A stretch of 9,197 bases of DNA from Acidobacteriota bacterium. Its GTDB lineage: Bacteria; Acidobacteriota; Blastocatellia; Pyrinomonadales; Pyrinomonadaceae. Position 1 is the stretch's first letter. Every line of letters begins with the position of its first letter. The notes under the pieces were generated by a model that worked only from the letters and a program-made list of their open reading frames with translations, was not told the origin of the DNA and searched no databases. A program made the translations under genes and the position numbers. Where the stretch lies: contig SXVE01000516.1 of the NCBI GenBank assembly GCA_005790265.1, forward strand, positions 1-9,197, written 5' to 3'. Of the stretch, positions 1 to 7,157 are shown in pieces.

Positions 1-252
1 CTTGGAAAACCGTGCATCAGCACGCGCGTCAATGCGATTCCCGAAGCCATCGAAAGCGGCGCGAACGGGATTTTGATCGCCGCCAACGATTCGTCGCAGC
101 TTGTCGAAGCGATCGTTCGTTTGGCGGAAGATAAAAAGATGCGCGACGAATTCGGGAGCCGAGCGCAGCAGAAAGCCTTCACCGATTTCGATGAAGAAAA
201 ATCGGCGGCGATTACGCTCGAAAGTTACGAGAAATTAGCGAAATTACAGTAA
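1..252 (+). CDS. Glycosyltransferase, GT-B fold (GT4-like), C-terminal 83 residues only
   Basis: This is the end of a gene that begins before the window; frame 1 is open from base 1 to the TAA at 250-252. The visible protein starts LGKPCISTRVNAIPEAIESG and continues with NGILI. This is the usual C-terminal block of GT4-type transferases (GKPVIST-x-IPE-x-I), where the Glu near residue 15 normally contacts the nucleotide-sugar donor. After it comes a helical tail of the LVEAIVRLAEDKKMRDEFG type, also typical. The family transfers a sugar from a nucleotide donor to a lipid-linked or growing glycan at the cytoplasmic face of the inner membrane. Donor and acceptor cannot be told from this part. 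The stop overlaps the ATG of the flippase gene by one base (TAATG), so the two are probably co-transcribed and coupled. Confidence 0.85.
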   Translation, partial: LGKPCISTRVNAIPEAIESGANGILIAANDSSQLVEAIVRLAEDKKMRDEFGSRAQQKAFTDFDEEKSAAITLESYEKLAKLQ

Positions 253-1760
253 TGAAACCGATCAGCCATTCACGAAACAGTTTGTACAGTCTTCTGGCTT
301 GGCTTCTGCCGCTCGGTTTAACGTTTTTCGCCACGCCTTTTATCGTGCGGCGTTTAGGAAATGCAGAATACGGTTTGTATGCGCTCGTCAGCGGTTTCGT
401 CGCTTATTCATTTACTTTCGGCGTCGGGCGCGCCGTTGCCAAATATGTCGCCGAGTATGATTCGACTGACGAAAAAGAAAAAATATCGCAGGTCATCGCG
501 TCCACCTTTTATTTGTGCGCGGCAATCGGCACAATCGGCGTTATTGTAATTTGTCTGGCGGCGCACTGGCTCGTGGTAAACGCGCTGCAAGTCGCGCCGG
601 AACGACAGGCGGACGTTATTTTCGCATTTTATTTGTCAACGATCTGCATCTGGTTTTTAATGGTCGGGCAGGTTTACAGCTCGGTTTTGCAGGCAATTCA
701 CCGTTTTGATATTTACTCACTGATCACTTTTGCGAGCAATGCGCTGCTCGTCGCCGGAAATATCCTGATCGTTTGGCTCGGTTACGGTTTCGTCGCGCTA
801 ATTGCCTGGAACGCTGTTTTGATCGCGGCAACCACGATATTTTATTATATTTACTCAAAAAAACTTCTGCCCGACATCACGTTTAGGTTTAACTTTGACC
901 GCGCAACATTCTGGATGTGCGCCGGTTACGGTTTGAACGTCACGGCTTACCAGATTTTCGGAAACATTCTGCTGCAGTTTGAAAGAGCTTGGATAACAAG
1001 AGTTTTAGGCGAAGATAATCTGACGCACTACGTTGTGCCGATGAATATCGCGATTTACATCCACGCGTTTATTTGGAGCGTAACGCTGAACATACTGCCG
1101 CTGACGAGCAATCTTTTCGCGCTTGGAGAAAAAGAAAAATTAAAAGAAATTTACCGCCGCGCGACCAAAATAGTTTTCGCCATCATCGTCTTTTTCTGCG
1201 TCGGTCAGGCGATCAGCGCCGAGAGTTTATTAACAAATTGGTTTGACGCCGAGTTTGCGAAATTGTCGGCGACTGTATTCGTTTGGCAGCTGATAACTTT
1301 CGGTTTGATCGCGGCAACGATAATTTCGTGGCTGTTTATCGAAGGTTTCGGCGCGCCGATCTATAATGTGGTCAACGTTTTCTGCTGGATGAGTCTGGGA
1401 ATTACGGGAATGATCGTGCTGACCGAAAGCTACGGCATCGAAGGCGCGGCGGTCGGTCGTCTGCTCGGTTTAATTACGGTTCCGGCAATTATTTTACTGA
1501 TCGAAAAAAAGATTTTCGGCGAAATTTTTTGGAGATTTTGGCTGAAAATCTTGTTGATTTCCGGTTCAGCAGCGGCGCTCGCCGGTACCGCAGAATATTT
1601 TGCGCTGAGAAATTTGAGCGTCAGCTGGATCAATCTCTTTACTGCGGGCGTAATTTTTGCAATCGTTTACGGAATGACTTTAATGTTCGCCGGATACTTT
1701 AACCGCGAAGAAAAAGATTGGCTAGCAAATTTTGTAAAAAATAAGATCAATCGAGCTTAG
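252..1760 (+). CDS. wzx: Wzx-type lipid-linked oligosaccharide flippase (MATE/MVF-like)
   Basis: A 502-residue, strongly hydrophobic protein. Its N-terminus (SLLAWLLPLGLTFFATPFIV, then RRLGNAEYGLYALVSG at about residues 33-48) is the hallmark opening of polysaccharide-biosynthesis flippases. By eye it has about 12-14 membrane spans, for example around 12-32, 40-57, 85-110, 121-145, 155-198, 260-288, 307-324, 340-363, 371-391, 397-418, 430-450 and 457-480, with short charged loops. Length and layout fit the family, which moves undecaprenyl-diphosphate-linked repeat units from the inner to the outer leaflet of the inner membrane. The ATG at 252 overlaps the preceding stop (TAATG) and has no Shine-Dalgarno motif, suggesting translational coupling. 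A Wzy-like polymerase 2 kb downstream supports a Wzx/Wzy-dependent pathway. Substrate specificity cannot be read from the sequence. Other members of the superfamily (e.g. MurJ) are less likely given the context. Confidence 0.85.
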   Translation: MKPISHSRNSLYSLLAWLLPLGLTFFATPFIVRRLGNAEYGLYALVSGFVAYSFTFGVGRAVAKYVAEYDSTDEKEKISQVIASTFYLCAAIGTIGVIVICLAAHWLVVNALQVAPERQADVIFAFYLSTICIWFLMVGQVYSSVLQAIHRFDIYSLITFASNALLVAGNILIVWLGYGFVALIAWNAVLIAATTIFYYIYSKKLLPDITFRFNFDRATFWMCAGYGLNVTAYQIFGNILLQFERAWITRVLGEDNLTHYVVPMNIAIYIHAFIWSVTLNILPLTSNLFALGEKEKLKEIYRRATKIVFAIIVFFCVGQAISAESLLTNWFDAEFAKLSATVFVWQLITFGLIAATIISWLFIEGFGAPIYNVVNVFCWMSLGITGMIVLTESYGIEGAAVGRLLGLITVPAIILLIEKKIFGEIFWRFWLKILLISGSAAALAGTAEYFALRNLSVSWINLFTAGVIFAIVYGMTLMFAGYFNREEKDWLANFVKNKINRA

Positions 1761-1820
1761 TGGTTCGTTAGCTTAATTTAGCCGGACTAAGTTGACGAAT
1801 TAGTATAGCCGGTAGTTGCT

Positions 1821-2756
1821 ATGAGCGATGATGAAAAAATATTAATAACGGGCGGCAGCGGTTTCATCGGGCGCAGTTTTCTCCGAATTTTGGCGCATAA
1901 CAGAAAGAAAGCATTTGTTTTTACGCGAAGTATCAAATCCTTGAAATCGCCGGAGATAAATAGAGGATTGATCGAGTCGTTCGAGATTGATTTGTGCGAT
2001 CAGGTAAAAGTTGAAAAATGGTTGACAACGCACCGACCGGACAAAATCGTTCATCTCGCCGGTGCAACACAGCACAAAGATGCGAGCGGTCAAACTTGCA
2101 ATGAGCTGAACTGGAAAGCGACGAAAGGATTTTTTGAAGTTCTCGCGCGAATTGACGTTAAAAAAGTAATTACAATCGGAACCGCCGATGAATACGGCAA
2201 TCAGAATACGCCGCAGAATGAACAAATGCCGCTTCAACCGCAAACCGCGTACGCCGAATCAAAAGCGCGCGCCAACGAATTCGCGCTGGAACTGCATCGA
2301 ACGTGCAAGTTTCAGGCGGTGATTTTGCGAATTTTCACCGCCTACGGAGCCGGACAGCCGCCGCAGATGTTTCTCAGCCGATTGATTCGGAGCGCGCTTG
2401 GCGGAAAAGAATTTAACATGACCGATGGGCGACAAAAACGGGATTATATCTATGTTGACGACGCCGCCCGAGCGATTTACGCTGCGTTGCTCGAGGAAAA
2501 TATCGCCGGAAAATCGTTCAATGTTGGAACCGGGCAAGCATATTCTCTGCGTGATGTTGCCGAAAAAACCTGGAAAATGTGCGGCGCGGAGAGAAAACTC
2601 TTAAAAATCGGCGCGCGCCCGAAACCGCTCGGAGAAAGTTTTGACACGCAAGCCGATATTTCTGCGGCAATCAGAGAACTCGGTTGGACGCCGCAAACCT
2701 CGCTCGATGAAGGTTTGCGATTGACCGTCGAGCAAGCAAAATTGAGCGAGAGTTGA
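1821..2756 (+). CDS. NAD(P)-dependent nucleotide-sugar epimerase/dehydratase (extended SDR)
   Basis: A 311-residue extended short-chain dehydrogenase/reductase, full length for the family. Visible motifs are the Rossmann dinucleotide site GGSGFIG (residues 11-17), HLAG (78-81), the catalytic segment GTADEYG (120-126, Thr121 as the Ser/Thr), the YAESK catalytic pair (Tyr144, Lys148), and the substrate-side blocks RIFTAYG (170-176) and DGRQKRDYIYVDDAARAI (202-219). Such enzymes act on NDP-sugars in the cytoplasm: 4-epimerisation, 4,6-dehydration or 4-keto reduction. The QPPQMF and DGRQKRDY blocks recall NDP-4-keto-6-deoxyhexose reductases and CDP-tyvelose or UDP-galactose epimerases, but I cannot choose among them. 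It does not look like HldD. It follows the flippase gene by 60 bases with no Shine-Dalgarno site before its ATG, and its TGA overlaps the ATG of a doubtful small ORF. Confidence 0.85.
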   Translation: MSDDEKILITGGSGFIGRSFLRILAHNRKKAFVFTRSIKSLKSPEINRGLIESFEIDLCDQVKVEKWLTTHRPDKIVHLAGATQHKDASGQTCNELNWKATKGFFEVLARIDVKKVITIGTADEYGNQNTPQNEQMPLQPQTAYAESKARANEFALELHRTCKFQAVILRIFTAYGAGQPPQMFLSRLIRSALGGKEFNMTDGRQKRDYIYVDDAARAIYAALLEENIAGKSFNVGTGQAYSLRDVAEKTWKMCGAERKLLKIGARPKPLGESFDTQADISAAIRELGWTPQTSLDEGLRLTVEQAKLSES

Positions 2757-2884
2757 TGAAAAAAATGTATCTGGTTGATTTTGACCGGCGAACAGAACGA
2801 TCAGTTGCGAAATTGATTCTACCGAAAAATACTTGCGGTTCAATGGTAATTCAAAACACTTTTGAGAAAAAAGTCGGCAATTGA
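2756..2884 (+). CDS. Doubtful 42-codon ORF overlapping the SDR stop (possible remnant)
   Basis: An ATG at 2756-2758 overlaps the TGA of the epimerase gene (ATGA) and opens a 42-residue frame starting MKKMYLVDFDRRTERSVAKL and ending at the TGA at 2882-2884. I recognise no family, signal peptide, membrane segment or motif in it. The ATGA overlap is the geometry expected for translational coupling and is the only argument for expression. The composition is poorer in GC and less codon-biased than the genes around it. It could be chance, a small hypothetical protein, or the 5' scrap of a decayed gene whose rest is the low-GC gap up to the methyltransferase. Confidence 0.2.
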   Translation: MKKMYLVDFDRRTERSVAKLILPKNTCGSMVIQNTFEKKVGN

Positions 2885-3024
2885 TACAATTTTTGTTTCG
2901 ATTAACGAAGAGTATTAAGGCGAATCCCGAAAAATTAAAGTAATTGCTTTTTGCGTTTTCAGATAATCGTTGATGAGGTCAGATTACAAAGCGATTCGGA
3001 AAAAGTTTTCAGAAGCGAAAACGC
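2757..3024. other. Low-GC inter-gene gap, 268 bases, no recognisable gene
   Basis: Apart from the doubtful 42-codon ORF at its left end, the gap holds no long reading frame on either strand and no recognisable RNA or repeat. All three forward frames are broken by stops: for example TAA at 2916-2918, TAA at about 2941 and a TGA TGA pair near 2971-2976. A 25-codon frame from the ATG at 2973 to the TAA at 3048-3050 runs into the start of the methyltransferase and looks like chance. No hairpin with a T-tract is evident. In a cluster otherwise packed to overlapping or nearly overlapping genes, this gap may be a deletion scar or a promoter region. I could not pick out a convincing -35/-10 pair. Confidence 0.5.
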
Positions 3025-3039
3025 TTGATAGAAAATCCA

Positions 3040-3708
3040 ATGAAAAATAATATTGAAATGGTGCAGCGAATTGATTTTATCAAAGCGGCTTGCGCGGGGA
3101 AAAAAGTTTTGCATCTCGGCTGCACAAATTACCCGTACACCGAAGTCGCGATTGCGGAAAATGTTCATTTGCATCTGCAGCTCGAAAAAATCGCCGGCGA
3201 GCTGTACGGCTTTGATTTCGATCAGGCGGGAATTGATATTCTGGAGAAACACGGCGTCAAAAATCTGTATCGCGCCGATCTGGAAAAACTGGATGAAGTG
3301 GCGCTCGACAAAACTTTCGATGTGATCGTCGCGGGCGAAATGATCGAACATCTCAACAATCCGGGACTTTTTTTGCAGGGAATCAAGCGGTTTATGAATC
3401 CGCAGACGCGTTTAATCATCACGACGATCAACGCGTATTCGGGAATGCGTTACTGGCAGTATTTTCTGCGCGGACGCGGCGGCGCGATGGAACCGGTGCA
3501 TCCCGATCACGTCGCTTATTACTCGTATTCGACGTTGAAGCTGGTTGTTGAACGACAGGATTTCAAGGTCAAGGATTTTCTTTTTTACGATATTCCGAGC
3601 GACCAACGAAAATTTCTGGCGTGGCATTATTTATTCGTCAACGATATGTCGGTCAAATTTTCCAAACAAACGGCGGACGGCGTCATCGCGGTTTGCAGTC
3701 TGCAATAA
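3040..3708 (+). CDS. Class I SAM-dependent methyltransferase (glycan-associated)
   Basis: Begins at the ATG at 3040 (222 residues). A TTG at 3025 in the same frame would add five residues, and an ATG at 3058 would also keep the domain. No start has a clear Shine-Dalgarno motif. Using TTG numbering, the SAM site is KVLHLGCTNYPY (27-38, a variant of motif I with LGC in place of the usual DxGxG), an acidic ribose-binding residue in LYGFDFDQ (60-67), ADLEKL (84-89), and the motif IV/post-IV region FDVIVAGEMIEHL (98-110) followed by NNPGLFL. This is a Methyltransf_11/23-like layout. Its position between sugar genes and the polymerase suggests O- or N-methylation of a sugar of the repeat unit or of the non-reducing chain end. 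The acceptor is unknown. Confidence 0.8.
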   Translation: MKNNIEMVQRIDFIKAACAGKKVLHLGCTNYPYTEVAIAENVHLHLQLEKIAGELYGFDFDQAGIDILEKHGVKNLYRADLEKLDEVALDKTFDVIVAGEMIEHLNNPGLFLQGIKRFMNPQTRLIITTINAYSGMRYWQYFLRGRGGAMEPVHPDHVAYYSYSTLKLVVERQDFKVKDFLFYDIPSDQRKFLAWHYLFVNDMSVKFSKQTADGVIAVCSLQ

Positions 3709-3751
3709 AAAAATACAAGAGTAATAAAAAACAAAACGCGTCTGATAAGCA

Positions 3752-5281
3752 ATGAAAGAGCTGCGGCTTCAAAATAAACCGGTGAAAAAAAAAGAGTACG
3801 GCATCAATTTGATTCCGATTCTTTTCGTGTGGCTGGCGGTCATCGTCCTGACTTTTGTTTTTCTGATTATCAACGATGACGGAGCCGATTCGACCAGTCA
3901 GACGTATCTTTTGCCGTGGGTTTTTCTCACCGGTGCCGTCATCGCCGCGCCGAGCGTTTACCTTTGGGTGAAAAACGAATTCTCGCTGATTAATCCGCTG
4001 GTGTTCGCGGCGTGGAGTTATTTCTTCCCGGCGTTTTTTCTGGGCGGTTTGATTTTCACGTTTCGTTTGTCCGATCCGTTTTACCTTAATTTTATTCAGG
4101 ACACGCGAACGGATATGCCGCTGACGTTCATTATTATTATGCTCGGCTACGCCGGTTTGAGCGTCGGATTTTTGCTGCCTTGGGCGAGAAAAATCGGCGT
4201 AAAAATCGGGGATTTTTTGCCGGAACGCAAGTGGAAAACGGAAAATATGTTTTTTCCGGGGTTCGTGCTGCTCGCGCTCGGTTTATTTAACACGATTATC
4301 GGCTACATCGCGGGCGTGATCGGTTATCAGCGGCTCGACGAAATCGGTCAGTATGACGGGCTTTTATTTTTGCTCACGCTGATTTGGAGCGAAGCGAGTT
4401 TGATGTTGTGGGTCGTGATTTTTCGCCGCAAAAAGCTGGATTTCTGGACGGCGATTACCGTTTTGTTTTTGTTTGCGACCGCATTTTCCAGAGTTTTATA
4501 CGGCGGCAACCGCGCCGGATTTTTGTTGATATTTTTGTCAATCGCTTTTGCTTACCTGCTCGCCGGAAATACAATCAATCTGAAAAAAGCAGTGATCGGC
4601 GGCGTTTTAATGGTCGCCTGCATTTTTGTCGGAATGATTTACGGAACGACTTTTCGTAATGTTAAAGGAACCGAACAGCAGCAGGATATGACGCAGTACA
4701 CCGAAAATATTCTGGCGACAGTGGAAACGATTTCCGAAAAAGACAATATGCAGGTATTGGAAAGCGGGTTTGCCAGTCTTTTGGAAAGAATCGAAGCGGT
4801 CAGTTCGGTGGCGGTGGTCGTTTCAAATTACGAAAAACTCGCTCCGTATGAAGAAGGTTACGGGCTGGACAATAATATTTGGAAAGACACGGCGACGTTT
4901 TTTATTCCGCGCGTCGTCTGGCAAGACAAACCGGTAGCGTCGGAACCGCGCAAATACGGCGATTTATATTTCAATTACGGCGAAAATTCGTTTACGATCA
5001 CGCCGATGGGCGATTTGCTGCGCAATTTCGGAATTGTCGGCGTGCCGCTCGGAATGTTTTTGCTCGGATTTTTGCTGCGCATAATTTACGCGGCTCTGAT
5101 TGAAAAACGTGAGTTTTCCTATTGGCGCGCGACGTTGTTTTTTATGCTGATCACCGCCGTTTCGTATGAAAGTTTTTACGGCTCGATTCTGCCGTATCTG
5201 GCGAAAGTCGCATTCATTTCAATCGTCGGGCTGATCACCGTCCATTTTTTAATCAGAAAAGAAAAAACAAGTAACTATTAA
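3752..5281 (+). CDS. wzy: Wzy-type oligosaccharide repeat-unit polymerase
   Basis: A 509-residue multi-span inner-membrane protein. A basic N-terminus (KPVKKKEYG) is followed by spans near residues 20-40, 53-72, 81-103, 124-143, 167-190, 202-223, 231-249, 254-271 and 279-297. A long, mostly polar segment (about 299-420) probably faces the periplasm, and spans follow near 424-449, 460-478 and 481-501. One long periplasmic loop and about 12 spans is the classic Wzy layout. Conserved-looking elements are GGNRAGFL (251-258, before a span) and PRVVWQDKP (386-394) in the loop, a motif type seen in the oligosaccharide repeat-unit polymerase group. Wzy links flipped lipid-bound units into long chains in the periplasm. 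Primary sequences in this family diverge greatly, so the call rests on topology, these motifs and the flippase nearby. Its stop overlaps the next ATG by one base (TAATG). Confidence 0.78.
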   Translation: MKELRLQNKPVKKKEYGINLIPILFVWLAVIVLTFVFLIINDDGADSTSQTYLLPWVFLTGAVIAAPSVYLWVKNEFSLINPLVFAAWSYFFPAFFLGGLIFTFRLSDPFYLNFIQDTRTDMPLTFIIIMLGYAGLSVGFLLPWARKIGVKIGDFLPERKWKTENMFFPGFVLLALGLFNTIIGYIAGVIGYQRLDEIGQYDGLLFLLTLIWSEASLMLWVVIFRRKKLDFWTAITVLFLFATAFSRVLYGGNRAGFLLIFLSIAFAYLLAGNTINLKKAVIGGVLMVACIFVGMIYGTTFRNVKGTEQQQDMTQYTENILATVETISEKDNMQVLESGFASLLERIEAVSSVAVVVSNYEKLAPYEEGYGLDNNIWKDTATFFIPRVVWQDKPVASEPRKYGDLYFNYGENSFTITPMGDLLRNFGIVGVPLGMFLLGFLLRIIYAALIEKREFSYWRATLFFMLITAVSYESFYGSILPYLAKVAFISIVGLITVHFLIRKEKTSNY

Positions 5282-6045
5282 TGAGCAAGATCAAAGAAAA
5301 GTGGGAATATTACGGCAAAAACGATCCGTATTTTGCGGTCGTCACGATTGATAAATTTCGCAAAGGCAAACTCGATGAAGTTCACAAACAGGAATTTTTT
5401 CAAACCGGCGAAGAACATATCGGCAAGATTTGGGACGATATAACCGCCAATTTCACGACGAATTTTCATCCGCAAACGGCGCTCGACTTCGGCTGCGGAG
5501 TCGGTCGGTTAGTCGTCCCGCTGTCCTCGCGCTGCGATAAAGTTTTGGGCGTAGATATTTCCGAAGAAATGCTGCGCGAAGCGCGCCTGAACAGCGAACA
5601 GAAACAAATCAACAATACGGAATACCGGCAAACCGATCTTTTTCTGAGCGATGCCCGAACGGAATTCGATTTCGTGCACTCGTTTATTGTGTTTCAGCAT
5701 ATTAATCCGGAAATCGGAATCGGCATCGTTAAAAATATCGTCGGAAAATTAAAGGATGGCGGAATCGGCGCGCTGCATTTTACGTATGAGAACAAAACCT
5801 CGAAATTTCAGGCGGCGAAGTTCAGAATATACCGCGATTTTCCGGCGGTTTACAAAGCAAAAGGCGCAATTTTCGGCGGGGCGCGTGAGCCGCTGATTCC
5901 GATGTACGTATATGATCTGAATGAAATATTCTCAATTTTGCAGGAAAACAAATGCCATAAAACCGTCGTCAGATTTAGCGATCACGGTTACAAAGGCGTT
6001 TTGATTATTTTTCAAAAAGACAAAAATCAGGCGCTCGAATATTAA
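5281..6045 (+). CDS. Class I SAM-dependent methyltransferase, second copy type
   Basis: A 254-residue soluble protein. It has an N-terminal extension of about 60 residues (MSKIKEKWEYYGKNDPYFAV), then a canonical SAM domain: ALDFGCGVGRL (67-77, motif I), VLGVDIS (88-94, with Asp92 as the expected ribose ligand), RQTDL (116-120, motif III-like Asp119), and FDFVHSFIVFQHI (129-141) before LKDGGIGALHF (157-167). The WEYYGKNDPYFAV opening occurs in methyltransferases of glycan and lipid loci that act on sugars or other small groups. It is not a close copy of the methyltransferase at 3040-3708: the motif I forms (DFGCGVG versus HLGCTNY) and the N-termini differ, so it probably has another acceptor. 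Its ATG overlaps the polymerase stop (TAATG) with no Shine-Dalgarno motif, implying coupled translation. Confidence 0.82.
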   Translation: MSKIKEKWEYYGKNDPYFAVVTIDKFRKGKLDEVHKQEFFQTGEEHIGKIWDDITANFTTNFHPQTALDFGCGVGRLVVPLSSRCDKVLGVDISEEMLREARLNSEQKQINNTEYRQTDLFLSDARTEFDFVHSFIVFQHINPEIGIGIVKNIVGKLKDGGIGALHFTYENKTSKFQAAKFRIYRDFPAVYKAKGAIFGGAREPLIPMYVYDLNEIFSILQENKCHKTVVRFSDHGYKGVLIIFQKDKNQALEY

Positions 6046-6049
6046 AAAA

Positions 6050-7135
6050 TTGAATTTTTCGGAAAGATTCTTCGATCAAAAAGAATTGAAAAAACAGTCA
6101 AAGATTTTTTCCGGCAAACGTATGGACAAAACGGTTTTTACAAACGGGTGCTTCGATTTGATTCATCCAGGACACATTGATTTACTCGAACGCGCCCGAA
6201 AAATGGGAACGAAACTAATCGTCGGAATCAACAGCGATCATTCGGTCAGACAAATAAAAGGCGCTGAACGACCGGTGATTAATCAGGACGACCGGAAAAA
6301 AATTCTGCTTGGTTTAAGAGCGGTTGATGAAGTCGTCATTTTTGATGAATTGACGCCGGAAAAATTGATTGAGGAAATCAAGCCGGACGTATTAATCAAA
6401 GGCGGCGATTGGCAGATTTCAGAGATTATCGGCGCGGATTTTGTGCTCGAGAACGGCGGCGAAGTTTACTCGCTTCCGCTGATCGAAGGCTATTCGACGA
6501 GCGGGATTGTCGAAAAAATACAGGAAAAACGAGAAACGCAGCGGCGCGACACACTAAACATATCTAAAAAAAGCGTGACCGAAGCATCGCTTGAGCAGCA
6601 TTTATCGGTGTTTGAAAATATTCTCGGCGCGCAGCTCGATGCAATTAACAGTTGCGCACGGATTATTGTCGAGACGTTGGAAAGCGGAAAGAAAATATTA
6701 TTGTGCGGAAACGGCGGAAGCGCGGCTGACGCGCAGCATATCGCCGCCGAATTTGTCGGACGGTATGAAACCGAGCGCCGCGCGTTTCCGGCAATCGCTT
6801 TGACAACCGACACGTCGGCATTAACGGCGCTTGCCAATGATTATGATTTTGAGCGGATATTTTCCAGACAGGTTGAAGCCTTGGCGAGCGAAGGCGACTG
6901 CCTGATCGCGCTCAGTACGAGCGGAAACTCACCGAATGTGCTTGCCGCCGTTATGACCGCGCGAAATCGCGGATGCCGAATAATCGGATTAACCGGAGAA
7001 AAAGGGAAAAAATTAGCCTCTCTCAGCGACGCCTGCATCGCGGTTCCATCGGAAAGAACGGCGCGCATTCAGGAAGGACACATCACCATCGCGCATATTT
7101 GGTGCGAAATCGTTGACCGACACTTCAGCGCTTAG
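6050..7135 (+). CDS. rfaE2-gmhA: Fused heptose-1-phosphate adenylyltransferase (RfaE2) and sedoheptulose-7-phosphate isomerase (GmhA)
   Basis: A 361-residue two-domain protein. Residues about 1-158 are a RfaE2-type cytidylyltransferase-fold domain: VFTNGCFD (29-36), the nucleotide-binding HPGH (39-42), GINSDHSVRQIKG (59-71), KGGDW (117-121) and EGYSTSGIV (146-154). It transfers AMP from ATP to heptose 1-phosphate. A charged linker (about 159-180) leads to a GmhA isomerase domain (181-361): GNGGSAADAQH (220-230), AAEFVGRY (232-239), STSGNSPNV (289-297) and RIQEGH (339-344). The zinc/catalytic residues match those of E. coli GmhA by spacing: His230, Glu234, Gln341 and His349 for His61, Glu65, Gln172 and His180. 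Both active sites look intact. The start is TTG at 6050, five bases after the previous stop; an ATG at 6122 would cut into the N-terminal helix that RfaE2 proteins normally have, so TTG is preferred. It makes the first and last steps to ADP-heptose. Confidence 0.9.
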   Translation: MNFSERFFDQKELKKQSKIFSGKRMDKTVFTNGCFDLIHPGHIDLLERARKMGTKLIVGINSDHSVRQIKGAERPVINQDDRKKILLGLRAVDEVVIFDELTPEKLIEEIKPDVLIKGGDWQISEIIGADFVLENGGEVYSLPLIEGYSTSGIVEKIQEKRETQRRDTLNISKKSVTEASLEQHLSVFENILGAQLDAINSCARIIVETLESGKKILLCGNGGSAADAQHIAAEFVGRYETERRAFPAIALTTDTSALTALANDYDFERIFSRQVEALASEGDCLIALSTSGNSPNVLAAVMTARNRGCRIIGLTGEKGKKLASLSDACIAVPSERTARIQEGHITIAHIWCEIVDRHFSA

Positions 7136-7157
7136 AAAACAAAAATATAAAAACTCG

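Noticed and set aside
1761..1820. Possible hairpin or promoter between the flippase and epimerase genes (ACTAA/TTAGT arms, TTGACG at 1792-1797)
   Set aside because: The arms are only 5 bases, there is no T-tract, and no -10 box lies 16-18 bases after the TTGACG, so neither a terminator nor a promoter can be supported.
1842..2243. 133-residue reading frame on the - strand inside the epimerase gene
   Set aside because: It lies wholly antisense to a gene with clear SDR motifs, has no recognisable domain, and its composition is what the reverse of that gene would give.
2959..3351. 130-residue reading frame on the - strand over the first methyltransferase gene
   Set aside because: Most of it is antisense to the SAM-binding motifs of a well-supported gene and it matches no family I know; a long antisense frame is common in this codon usage.
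6490..6837. 115-residue - strand frame across the RfaE2-GmhA junction
   Set aside because: It is antisense to the GNGGSAADAQH motif and other conserved GmhA residues, and its Ser/Ala-rich sequence is a by-product of the opposite strand.
7113..7157. Upstream TTG start for the kinase gene, adding 15 residues and overlapping the fusion gene
   Set aside because: The extra residues are only the end of the fusion gene read in another frame, with no similarity to RfaE1 N-termini. The ATG at 7158 places GDVMID at the usual distance from the start.
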